This document shows, piece after piece, positions 18,211 to 26,470 of a stretch of DNA of 64,000 nt. The translations under genes and the position numbers were made by a program. The notes under the pieces are model-generated. The model ran no database searches, had not been told where the DNA came from, and saw only the letters and a list, made by a program, of their open reading frames with translations. Origin of the DNA: Niastella vici (lineage in GTDB: Bacteria; Bacteroidota; Bacteroidia; Chitinophagales; Chitinophagaceae); assembly GCF_002077945.1 (NCBI RefSeq), contig NZ_LVYD01000001.1:434001-498000 (forward strand), in the 5' to 3' direction. Each line of letters opens with the position of its first letter. Within the stretch, counting starts at the first letter, position 1.

Positions 18211-18336
18211 ATAATGAGTTACCCAATAATAGAAATTTCAGGTCCTGATCTGATCAACAAGCTTTGTGTATAAACATGCATAAGTGGGCGCTATATATAA
18301 CTCCCCGCTTTTTTGACCGCCTTTCCCAATCCGGGA

Positions 18337-18380
18337 TAACCGAAGCTTGACCGAAGCTTAACCGAAGCTAGACCGTAGCT
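18337..18380. repeat. Four tandem 11-bp repeats
   Basis: Four head-to-tail copies of the unit wrACCGAAGCT (last one ACCGTAGCT) at a strict 11-bp period, about one helical turn. It lies in the 534-bp gap between the SMI1 gene and the DUF6266-like gene. The phasing suits protein binding on one DNA face; no binding protein is known to me. Confidence 0.7.
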
Positions 18381-18439
18381 TTTCTGAAAGTATTCCCTAA
18401 ATGGGAACAATAAATGCAGTAGGGTGGCAAAAATATTCC

Positions 18440-18590
18440 TTTACCAACTTGGTAAATATATTCGGAAAAAAATCGTATAAGACGGTGGATACTCGAAAAT
18501 TCTGTTGAACATTACTATCGTTTTCAACTACACTTGCTTCAACAAATGTGAATAACTAAATCTTTACCAAGTTGGTATCAAATTGGTAAA
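18440..18590. promoter_or_regulatory. Candidate operator cluster with TTTACCAAnTTGGTAAA palindromes
   Basis: A perfect 17-bp palindrome TTTACCAACTTGGTAAA lies at 18440-18456. A second, TTTACCAAGTTGGTAtc, is at 18563-18579, and a half site TTGGTAAA at 18583-18590. Such sites usually bind dimeric helix-turn-helix regulators. The likely target is the gene at 18745; the XRE gene at 22025 is one possible regulator in the area. The rest of 18211-18744 holds only a 19-codon frame at 18215 and the 11-bp repeats. Confidence 0.45.
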
Positions 18591-18744
18591 TCGATCGGCT
18601 TTTCTGCCTCAATTTTGATCTACGCTTATGCAGTGAGTGCGGCAAGCGAAACCGGAAGCTAGCGCCGGAATGCTGCCGTACATCCTGCCTCCCGGCCGGA
18701 AAGCGTGGTAACAATTTTATTCCAACATTTTAAAAATTGATTTT

Positions 18745-19314
18745 ATGGCAGAATCTAAAAATAACTACGTCATGCATGGCATGTCGGGGAAATTGGGCAA
18801 GCTGCTCGTTTTCCGCCAGCGCGGGGGTAAAACTATTGCGACGGCCATCCCCATCCGCTCCAACGTGTTTACCGAAGGACAATTGGAGATACAAAGTAAA
18901 TTCAAAGAAGCGGCTTCCTGGGCACGCGGCATCCTGAAGAATACGGAGAACCGCAAGTTCTACAGTTCCCAGGCAACGGGCGGTCAATCGGCCTTCAACA
19001 TGGCTATAGCCGACTGGTTTACCGATCCCGAGATAAACGAGATCGACACCACAGATTATACCGGTGTGGTTGACAGTGTTATCAAAATAGGAGTGATAGA
19101 TATCATCAAGGTGCAATCCGTGAAAGTGTCCATCACCACCGCAAGTGGTACGCTGGTGGAAGAAGGCAGCGCTGTTTTTGATGCCAATAGCCAGCAATGG
19201 TTGTATACGGCCGTTCAAAACAATGCAACGCCTGTAGGTTCGCACATTAAAGCAACGGCTACCGACAAACCGGGCAACAGCCATTCGCTCGAAAAGGTGA
19301 TAGAACCTTCTTAA
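18745..19314 (+). CDS. DUF6266-like protein with C-terminal Ig-like domain
   Basis: A 189-residue protein without signal peptide or membrane segment. Residues 10-75 (GMSGKLGKLLVFRQRGGKTIATAIP..FTEGQLEIQSKFKEAASWAR) follow the layout of DUF6266, a Bacteroidota family of unknown function that resembles phage structural proteins. Residues 100-189 are beta-rich (VSITTASGTLVEEGSAVFD..HIKATATDKPGN), like a bacterial Ig-like domain. It has a long upstream region with repeats and its own terminator, so it is a single-gene unit with its own control. Confidence 0.6.
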   Translation: MAESKNNYVMHGMSGKLGKLLVFRQRGGKTIATAIPIRSNVFTEGQLEIQSKFKEAASWARGILKNTENRKFYSSQATGGQSAFNMAIADWFTDPEINEIDTTDYTGVVDSVIKIGVIDIIKVQSVKVSITTASGTLVEEGSAVFDANSQQWLYTAVQNNATPVGSHIKATATDKPGNSHSLEKVIEPS

Positions 19315-19344
19315 ACTGATGTTTCGTTTTTGTCATTGAAAGGA

Positions 19345-19376
19345 CTGCCCCTGGTAAAACGGGGGCGGTTTTTTAT
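19345..19376 (+). terminator. Rho-independent terminator after the DUF6266-like gene
   Basis: CTGCCCC and GGGGCGG (one G-U pair) enclose a 10-nt loop and are followed by TTTTTTAT, 30 nt after the stop codon. Confidence 0.85.
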
Positions 19377-19488
19377 TTGTAATGTTTTATAAAAAGATAC
19401 TATCCGTCGATGGGCGCTGAATTAGTGAGTAAGTCCTATTATAAAAGGGCGCTTCAGGAGTGTGCAGTCGATTTGCTATGCAAAATAT

Positions 19489-19926
19489 TCATCCAACAAC
19501 TTCAGCATCATTGATACCGTTATTTGCTTTATCATTCCTAATGCTTTTATTCTTACTTCCAAGCCAATAACCCAAAGCGGTAGTAATAATATATCCTGAG
19601 CCTTGTAAAAATTTATATGCAAACTGTTCTTTTCCTAAACAAATCCATGTGGTTAAAAAGCCCATTACAACAACTAATAATAATCCTACGATCCAACCAA
19701 TTTTAGCTAAAGTTTTTCTATTCTCTGCAGGCTGATGCGATAAATAGAATACCTGGTGATCCAATGTTCTTTCAGCATACTTGGCATTTAACTCCAATTG
19801 CTTTTCCTTTAATTGGAGTTCTTTCGCATCATTTACCGTTTTTTGCTTCTGAACTTCAATAAAGTCTCGTAGAAGTTCTGGAGTAAGATCAAAATCAGGT
19901 GTTTGGGCGGAAGTATTTGGATGCAT
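19489..19926 (-). CDS. Small membrane protein with coiled-coil N-terminus
   Basis: A 145-residue protein of unknown function. Residues 15-62 form a charged helix with coiled-coil character (VQKQKTVNDAKELQLKEKQLEL). Two transmembrane helices follow at about 76-97 (IGWIVGLLLVVVMGFLTTWI) and 107-122 (GYIITTALGYWLGSK). The C-terminus is polar. Its start overlaps the end of the upstream 64-codon gene by 32 nt, so the two are probably translated as a pair. Base composition is AT-rich. Confidence 0.6.
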   Translation of the reverse strand: MHPNTSAQTPDFDLTPELLRDFIEVQKQKTVNDAKELQLKEKQLELNAKYAERTLDHQVFYLSHQPAENRKTLAKIGWIVGLLLVVVMGFLTTWICLGKEQFAYKFLQGSGYIITTALGYWLGSKNKSIRNDKANNGINDAEVVG

Positions 19927-20089
19927 ATTTTAATTCGACATAAATTTTTCCAAAACCCGATGAGCCGAGTTTTGGGGGAATAATTTTTACTTTTTCGATT
20001 GAATCCCTGTTTGCTTGTTCTTTAATAAACTTCAAATAACCCGCTGGGCTGAAGATGTGAGTTAGTTTATTTTCGTAAGTTATATGCAT
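19895..20089 (-). CDS. Small protein overlapping the membrane-protein gene
   Basis: A 64-residue basic protein of unknown function (MHITYENKLTHIFSPAGYLKFI..LKYASKYFRPNT) with no signal peptide or membrane segment. Support is limited to a clean start, plausible composition and the 32-nt overlap with the next gene, an arrangement seen in small accessory operons. It may be a false frame. Confidence 0.4.
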   Translation of the reverse strand: MHITYENKLTHIFSPAGYLKFIKEQANRDSIEKVKIIPPKLGSSGFGKIYVELKYASKYFRPNT

Positions 20090-20248
20090 AATGCCTGTTT
20101 GGAAAGGATTATGTAATAAAGAATATTACTAAGTTAGGCAATTACGTGAGAGTATTAGCAATTACGCAAAGAAATTGACGAAAGTTAATTATGATAGAGG
20201 TTAGAAACCGATTTGCAGCCTATAGATGAAATACATTACTACTAACCA

Positions 20249-21544
20249 TTACCTTATGACTTCAATTACATGAGCAGTCTGACTTATCTTTTTACATGTA
20301 TCAATACATAAATCTCTTTCATATGCTGTTGACAATATTATACTTCGTGCAATTACATCGCCATTGGGTGTAACAAATCTAAAAAAATAATCTCCCTTAG
20401 CACGTGCTATTTCCTCATAAAATTCATTGTATTTTCCATACTTTCTTATGATTTCTATAGTATCCAAACATAAGCCTTCTGTAAGATATGGATTTGAATA
20501 GAGAATGGGGAGTCCATTTGCCATATACAATGAAAAATTATAAAATCCGTTTTCATCTTTCCAATATTTAAAAGCTTCTTTACTAGCTAATTCGTCGTCT
20601 ACAATATCAGTAATCTCAGAACTGATTTTCTCTATTTCTTCTAAGGTTTTATTAGCAATATCAAGTTTTAATATTTCCTTAGCTTTATACAAAAAATCGC
20701 TAAAAGTATATGCCCAAAACTGTTTTCCAGTTTTCAATTTAAATTCTAAGATCAAATCATCCTTGGGGATTTCCTTTTTATTCCACCAGTCTTCTTTAAT
20801 ATCATTAGTCACAAAAATTATTGGAATATTTAATTTTTGAGCTAATTCAATTACTTGATTCCATATTATTAAATCTCCAAATTTTTGAATTCCATCCTTT
20901 TTATCCTTCCCAATAGCATCTTGATAACCAGGGGGGAATTTTGTTTTCGAACCTACTCCTAGAATCGCTAATTATATTATTGATTCTTGCAAAATCATAC
21001 TCTTCAGTAATCTTAAAGCATTTTGAGACTGATGGTATACATCATCATCTTCTTCCAGTCGTTTTAATTCAACACCTCTTTTCTTAATTTCCTTGTCAAA
21101 TTCTTTTTGAAAATTTTCGAATTCAGTTTTAAGAGAGTCAATTGTTTTATATACTGGATCAAATAAATTTTGATCTATAAATGGATGTATATGTTCGTTT
21201 CCTGTTTTCTGTTTTATCTCCTGGATTCTAGTTTTTAAAACATTAATACACTCATCTATAGGATTTATTTGTTCCTTTTTTAAACCAGAATACTTTTCAG
21301 AATAAACCTTTCGAATTACGGATTCTCTATTTTTTAAGTATTCGTAGCAAGTATGATTTGCTAACCATAAACGATCCTTTAAATTAGAAAATAATTTTGT
21401 ACAGATTTGTTGACGAGTTTGTTCTGAATAATAATAAATCTCCAATATCGAAGATGTATCAAATACAAACGCAGCCTTTTTCCAAAGCTCCTTTTCAATT
21501 TCCCCAGAAATTCTGAAAAAGGAATTAAATTCATCCAATGTCAT
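20249..21544 (-). pseudogene. PIN-like domain (DUF4935-type) nuclease gene broken by two frameshifts
   Basis: The 5' part (21544-20972, 190 codons) carries a PIN-like N-terminus: FVFDTSSILEIYYYSEQTRQQI, then LKDRLWLANHTCYEYLKNR. The 3' part, open from 20971 to 20249, carries FPPGYQD, FGDLIIWNQVIELAQ, IPIIFVTNDIKEDWW, the C-terminal half of the same domain with its acidic residues. Between them a stop (TAA) interrupts the shared frame, but the -1 frame reads ITEEYDFARINNIISDSRSRF..NKIPP, which restores the family's spacing. One shift therefore lies near 21005-21040 and one at a run of six G (20931-20936 on the plus strand). Both halves could also be a decayed gene or assembly errors. A GTG at 20812 might start a truncated product. 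Confidence 0.7.
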
Positions 21545-21629
21545 AGAATACTTTTATTATTTCTTCGCCAACAAAACTCACCCCACACATTCTCGAGTAT
21601 GCCTAGGTTAACTACTAAGATTATAGATT

Positions 21630-22025
21630 CTATTTTTTCTCTAACATCTTTTCCAGTAGCGCTACCTTTTCCCGCTCACTTTTAAGTAAAGCTTCATACA
21701 ACTCAATTATCTTTTCTATTGGATTTATATTACACAGATAATTGTTATTGTTGGCTGAATTATCATGCCAGCTATTGTTCTGAATATTAAATATGACAGC
21801 ATCCTCGCTAAAGTTCCTTATAGCCTCAACAGGGACCTTCAATACTTTAGCTATTTCTTCCAGAACTGCGGGGTCAATATATTCTCTTTGTTCCAATAAA
21901 GATATTTTCTGCTGGTTAAAGCCTAATGCATCGGCCAATACTTCCTGTTTTATGCCGAGTATTTCCCGTAAGCGTTTAACATTATGACCTTCATGAATTT
22001 TACCTGGTAGTGGGTTTATTGACAT
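21630..22025 (-). CDS. XRE-family transcriptional regulator
   Basis: A 131-residue DNA-binding protein. Residues 14-68 form a lambda-repressor-like helix-turn-helix (VKRLREILGIKQEVLADALGFNQQKISLLEQ..LEEIAKVLKVPVEAI). The middle is Asn-rich and the end (IIELYEALLKSEREKVALLEKMLEKK) is a likely dimerising coiled coil. It is divergent from the 22224 gene across 198 bp, which contains AT-rich sequence with repeated GTAAA/TTTAC half sites, so autoregulation and control of that operon are plausible. Confidence 0.85.
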   Translation of the reverse strand: MSINPLPGKIHEGHNVKRLREILGIKQEVLADALGFNQQKISLLEQREYIDPAVLEEIAKVLKVPVEAIRNFSEDAVIFNIQNNSWHDNSANNNNYLCNINPIEKIIELYEALLKSEREKVALLEKMLEKK

Positions 22026-22223
22026 AACGGTAAAGTTATATATTAAAAGTACAATTTAATCCGGTAAAAAACATACAGAACCGTATACTTTACACGGGCA
22101 AAATGTAAAATACATAAGGGCTTTGTGGTTATTTCGTTTATCCAACCCCAATAGAAAGCTATCGGTTTTATAAACTCTGTTTAATAGCACATCATTTAAT
22201 AACCTTTTATTAAACGTTGTACT

Positions 22224-22742
22224 ATGACCAAAATTCTTGAACTAACCGTCGCAAAGCTGGTTCGAATGCCTATTCACGACGAGCAGCAGATTGCAACTGA
22301 TCCGCTCATTGGCTTTTACGACAAAACCTTCACCTTTTTTAACAATCATCAGCCCGGTAAACTGGCCAAAGACCTGTACAAGCTCATCTTTGCCCTCATG
22401 GAACACCAGGCGAATAATGAACAGGCGGTAAACTTTGCCAGTTCTCTATACGATATAAAACAGTTGCTTCAATTACTTGAAGTGGCCGACCCAATGCAAC
22501 AAACTGGCGAACTGTTCAATCAATCCATTTTAGATTCTGCAACTGAGTTCATGCACGAAAACAGTCCCACAAACCTCAGTTGTAACCTGTGCCGGATCCT
22601 CCTTGAGTTTATGCGGTATGAACTGCAAATTGGTTACCCCTCCTTTATTAATGAATTTCTACCCGCTGTAATGGCATTGCTTGAATGGTTGAATGCCGGC
22701 GCCTGCCTCATGAAGGCTAAGCCGGTAATTGAGGAAATATAA
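22224..22742 (+). CDS. Hypothetical helical protein preceding a SymE-like gene
   Basis: A 172-residue protein that I do not recognise. It is mostly helical, without signal peptide or membrane segment, and has a Cys pair in SCNLCRILLEFMRYEL (about residues 130-145). The next gene starts 24 nt downstream, so the two form an operon. Whether it modulates the SymE-like partner is unknown. Confidence 0.55.
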   Translation: MTKILELTVAKLVRMPIHDEQQIATDPLIGFYDKTFTFFNNHQPGKLAKDLYKLIFALMEHQANNEQAVNFASSLYDIKQLLQLLEVADPMQQTGELFNQSILDSATEFMHENSPTNLSCNLCRILLEFMRYELQIGYPSFINEFLPAVMALLEWLNAGACLMKAKPVIEEI

Positions 22743-22766
22743 TTACACAATTCTAAAAATTAAATC

Positions 22767-23081
22767 ATGTCAAAAGAGGAATTAGTATGTGCGCCCCAAG
22801 GAGCTACTGCAGTTGAAACATGGGAAGCCGTAGAATATATCATACGGTCACTGGCACAAGGCCCGTTTCTCAATTCGCTAAATATTATCCATTACAACGG
22901 ATTCCATATAAAAAGGAATTTAAGAAGTATTAAAATAAAAGAATATTGTCCGGAACAGGTTGAAATTATTCTGCGGGGTAAATGGTTGCAACGTGTAGGC
23001 TTTGAACCGGGAGGAAAGATATGGGTGCTTCCGTTTTCTGATGCGCTGATCATTATTCCGCAAGGGCCGAAGAAGAAGTAA
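22767..23081 (+). CDS. SymE-like toxin family protein
   Basis: A 104-residue protein whose C-terminal third (EIILRGKWLQRVGFEPGGKIWVLPFSDALIIIP) matches the SymE signature: a conserved Gly-x-Trp-Leu, a GF and Gly, then a beta-strand tail, an AbrB-like fold. E. coli SymE is an SOS-induced RNA-targeting toxin repressed by the antisense RNA SymR. Here the N-terminal 65 residues are longer than usual and unmatched. The promoter and any antisense RNA are not evident, and it follows a 172-residue gene. A toxin role is by family only. Confidence 0.65.
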   Translation: MSKEELVCAPQGATAVETWEAVEYIIRSLAQGPFLNSLNIIHYNGFHIKRNLRSIKIKEYCPEQVEIILRGKWLQRVGFEPGGKIWVLPFSDALIIIPQGPKKK

Positions 23082-23111
23082 GAAGCTCGCGAAATTCCTG
23101 CTTCTTACTTC
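23075..23111. terminator. Hairpin overlapping the SymE-like stop codon
   Basis: GAAGTAAGAAGC and its exact complement (12 bp) enclose a 13-nt loop. The stem begins inside the last codons. No strong T-run follows on the plus strand, so it may act as an mRNA-end or repeat structure rather than a classic terminator. Confidence 0.55.
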
Positions 23112-23181
23112 CTACTTCACATACCTATATTCAAATTAGTTTTACAAATCACATACGCTTATTGTGGATCACTGACCAACA

Positions 23182-24234
23182 CTACCTCCTATAATACGGC
23201 ATATTCGCATCCTGGAATTTCTTTTGCGCATCTTCCCAGGTATTCATAACCTGGTTGCGTTCCTTGTTTATCGCATTGTTGGTTTTATTGAAAGCATCTA
23301 TTGACTCGTTATAATCTTTAACGGCTTTGTTGTAGGCATCTATATCGGCCTGAGTGCGGCTGCTGGCCGGTTTTGTTTCAAAGTTCTTTTTTGCTTTATT
23401 GAAATTCTCTTCCTTCAAATAAAAATCAGTGAGCTTGGGCACATCGGTCTCGGCCATCTTTTTATAATACTTTAATACATCGCGGCAGGCATTGGCCAGT
23501 GAGGGATCATTGTTAAAGCTTTTCAGGGTATCTACTCCTTTTAATCCTTCGTTGGCATAGCGCAATAAAGCATTGCGTGCCTGCTCTACATCATTCACCT
23601 TTTTATTGTTCATGGCAGTTGTCATTTCTTTATCCTGCCAGTTGCATTTGAAGAAAATAAGGAATAACGCATTGGAATAATCATTCAGTTTACCTGCTAC
23701 GTCCAGCTTTGAGCCCAGGGCGCTTTGGGTATCATCGATCTTTACATTGTACTTCGCGGCAAATTCCTTCGATGTATTTTGCAGTTTTGTCGATGCTTCG
23801 GTTAGTTTTTCTGTTACTTTTTCCTGCAATAATAAATAGGCCGACATGCCATCAAATGATTGCTCGGCCAGTTCTTCCATGTCAACGATCTTTTTATAAT
23901 CTTCATTGAAAACGCGATAACAAAGCGTGATGTAATCTATGCTTCCCTGGCGCAGGGTATTATCACCTTTATATTTTGGCAGATCGGTCGTTTTGTATTT
24001 ACTCTGGTTAATGCTTTCCAATACTTCCTGACGCAGCTTTTCTACCTTACGCGCCCGGCGGCCATGCGCAGCAGCACTCAGGTATTGCATATACTTGGCA
24101 TCCATTTCGGTGCGGGCATTGTAAACGGCAGTCATATATTCACCGGGATTTTCAATGGCCTGTCCGTTCGTTGATAAGGCGAAACTTAAACATGAAAACA
24201 GCAGGATAACAAGGTTGCATTTCTTTAATTCCAT
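23182..24234 (-). CDS. Secreted alpha-helical protein of unknown function
   Basis: A 350-residue exported protein with a signal peptide (1-25, ends TNGQA). The mature part is almost wholly helical and Lys/Glu/Asn-rich, with long predicted coiled segments (AARKVEKLRQEVLESINQSK; DAYNKAVKDYNESIDAFNKT). It resembles helical surface or periplasmic proteins found in Leptospira and Bacteroidota (LIC11966-like), though I hold that loosely. It follows the prc gene by 35 nt on the same strand, so it may be cotranscribed with a tail-specific protease. Confidence 0.6.
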   Translation of the reverse strand: MELKKCNLVILLFSCLSFALSTNGQAIENPGEYMTAVYNARTEMDAKYMQYLSAAAHGRRARKVEKLRQEVLESINQSKYKTTDLPKYKGDNTLRQGSIDYITLCYRVFNEDYKKIVDMEELAEQSFDGMSAYLLLQEKVTEKLTEASTKLQNTSKEFAAKYNVKIDDTQSALGSKLDVAGKLNDYSNALFLIFFKCNWQDKEMTTAMNNKKVNDVEQARNALLRYANEGLKGVDTLKSFNNDPSLANACRDVLKYYKKMAETDVPKLTDFYLKEENFNKAKKNFETKPASSRTQADIDAYNKAVKDYNESIDAFNKTNNAINKERNQVMNTWEDAQKKFQDANMPYYRR

Positions 24235-24269
24235 AGCATAGTGTTTTGGCTGATATTAAGGGCTTTTGG

Positions 24270-26351
24270 TTATTGTTTCATAGCGGCCATCAATTGATAG
24301 GCGACTTTTACATACGCATCATTTAACAGGTCTGTTTTCCATTCCTCATTTAATTCGCCATCGTGTTCGCGTTGTTTTTGATTTGTTGCCGGTTTAATCA
24401 CTTTAAAAATGGCATTCTCCGTTTCCGGCTCTTTTAATGATGCTTCCACCTGATCTTTCCTCCTCTTTTCCAACCAGGCATCTTCTATATATAGGGAATA
24501 ATCTTTTTTTGCAACAGCAGCTTTTGCATGCTCAACGAATTGCTGCACATATTTGAAATAAGCCGATGACGCCATTTCTTTTTTCGCCACAGCATCAGCT
24601 GCAGCCACCGGCAACGGGGGTAATGGTTTGTAATACTTGTTGGCGTCAATAGTAGATGCCGGCAGCACATTTTTTTCATTTGCTTCCCTTTCGGGTGTTG
24701 CATCGGTAAGGTCGGGCAACAGCACATCGGGTTGCACGCCATGCGCCTGGGCCGTTGTTCCATTTATGCGGAACAGTTTTGAAGTAGTGAGTTTTATATA
24801 ACTGGAGGTAGCCGCCTTTCCATTATAGTTTTCCAGGTTAATAGTTGTATCAATGGGCAAAACTACCTGCGCCGTGGCTTTTCCATAAGTAGGCGAGCCC
24901 ACGATCAACGCGCGGTTATAATCCTGCATAACTCCTGCCACCATTTCCGAAGCAGATGCACTGAACCCGTTCACCAGTAACAGCAAGGGCCCATCGTAAA
25001 TAGTGCCGCGCACTACATCTTTCAGGGTAATAGCCTTGGGGTCGCGGGTCTTTACCTGCCCAACCGGACCGGCATCAATAAAAATCCCGGCCAGCTCAAT
25101 GGCTTCCTGCATGGAACCACCGCCATTATACCGCAGGTCGAGCATCAGCCCTTCAATATTTTCCTTCTTCAGTTTAATGATCTCTTTGGCTACATCATTG
25201 GCGCAACCATTTATACCCAGCGTGCCTTCCCAATCTGAATAGAATGCAGGCAGGGAAATATAACCCACCTTGCGGTCGCCCTGCAGAATAAAGCTTTTCA
25301 CTTTATCTTCTTCCTCTTCTTCCTGCTCTTTTTCCAACCGCTCTTTATGCAAAGCCACCTGGCGCAAAGTACCATCTGCTTTTTTCACGGTTATATTAAC
25401 AGTATTACCACCGTTTGCTGCCAGTGCCTGCTCAATTTCACTTACTTCGGCATCCGATACGTCAATCGGCTCTTTCTTCTCCCATTGTATGGATTGTATT
25501 TTATCGCCTTTATTCAGTCGTCCGCTTTGATAAGCCGAACTGCCGGGCTTCAGGTAATCGATCTGCGCATGGCCGTCTTCGTCTTTACTGAAAGTTACCC
25601 CGTACTCGAGTGGTTTTTTACCGAGATTGCTTTCGAAATCTTCTTTTGCATCGGCTGAAAAATAGGCAGTGTGCGGGTCATAGGTTGTGGCCAGCGCCTC
25701 ACAATACATATTGCCAATAATAAACTCAAGGCCTTGCGGACTTTGCAATATCCGCTTTACCGATCGCTTAATGGTTATATTGGCTTTTTTGCGTAACGAA
25801 GGTTCAATGCTGTCGACAAATTTTTTTACAGGCAGTTTGTTGGGGTTGATGGCATCAGCATATTGCATTACGCCGGCCAGCACATACAGTTTTAGCAACT
25901 TGTACATTTTAACATGCATAGCCGCTATATCCCTGGGATAAATAGTATCTTCTGCCACTGTATATCTTTCCTTCAGCGCGAAATTGAAGGGGGTTTTGCA
26001 GATGTTATCGAGCATGGTATCTGCCTGTTGCAACCGCTGTTTATAGGTTGTAACCAGTAACTGCAGGAAGTTTGATTTCCGTTGTTTTATTTCATCATCG
26101 AGCTGCAGGCGATAGGCGGTAAGTTTTTTCATATCGTCCTGCGTAAAGAAAATGCGCTGATCGTCGAGCGACGACATTAATTCGCGGAAGATGGCCTCTG
26201 ATCTTTCATCGTCTAAGGGCCGGGGTTGAATATGGAATTTCTCTACCATCCGGCTCACGAGGTAGGCATCGGTCACGGGCTTTTGTAGCGATTGTGCATC
26301 AAGGACATTACAGCCTACTACTACAAGGATCAGAAAAAGAAATATGCGCAT
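24270..26351 (-). CDS. prc: C-terminal processing (tail-specific) periplasmic protease, S41 family
   Basis: A 693-residue peptidase that degrades or trims envelope proteins from their C-termini. Signal peptide 1-19 with a Cys at 14. A helical N-terminal region precedes a PDZ domain (about 240-330), the S41 fold and the C-terminal DUF3340 extension typical of Prc rather than short CtpA forms. Catalytic groups are visible: SASASE at residues 464-469 and Lys491 (TYGKATAQ). A TATCTTTA box about 35-40 nt before the start may be its promoter. The helical secreted protein gene follows 35 nt later. Confidence 0.92.
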   Translation of the reverse strand: MRIFLFLILVVVGCNVLDAQSLQKPVTDAYLVSRMVEKFHIQPRPLDDERSEAIFRELMSSLDDQRIFFTQDDMKKLTAYRLQLDDEIKQRKSNFLQLLVTTYKQRLQQADTMLDNICKTPFNFALKERYTVAEDTIYPRDIAAMHVKMYKLLKLYVLAGVMQYADAINPNKLPVKKFVDSIEPSLRKKANITIKRSVKRILQSPQGLEFIIGNMYCEALATTYDPHTAYFSADAKEDFESNLGKKPLEYGVTFSKDEDGHAQIDYLKPGSSAYQSGRLNKGDKIQSIQWEKKEPIDVSDAEVSEIEQALAANGGNTVNITVKKADGTLRQVALHKERLEKEQEEEEEDKVKSFILQGDRKVGYISLPAFYSDWEGTLGINGCANDVAKEIIKLKKENIEGLMLDLRYNGGGSMQEAIELAGIFIDAGPVGQVKTRDPKAITLKDVVRGTIYDGPLLLLVNGFSASASEMVAGVMQDYNRALIVGSPTYGKATAQVVLPIDTTINLENYNGKAATSSYIKLTTSKLFRINGTTAQAHGVQPDVLLPDLTDATPEREANEKNVLPASTIDANKYYKPLPPLPVAAADAVAKKEMASSAYFKYVQQFVEHAKAAVAKKDYSLYIEDAWLEKRRKDQVEASLKEPETENAIFKVIKPATNQKQREHDGELNEEWKTDLLNDAYVKVAYQLMAAMKQ

Positions 26352-26470
26352 ATTACTTCCAAGGTTATTATTTTCAGCAGGGCCAATAAAGATACTAATT
26401 CACCCCGAAAACCGAAAGCCGCCCAATTCCTTAATATCTGATTGTTAATCCCCCACCAACACCCCTGAAA

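Noticed and set aside
18730-19284. 184-codon minus-strand frame over the DUF6266-like gene
   Set aside because: The plus-strand frame has family-like sequence, a leader and a terminator; the minus frame does not.
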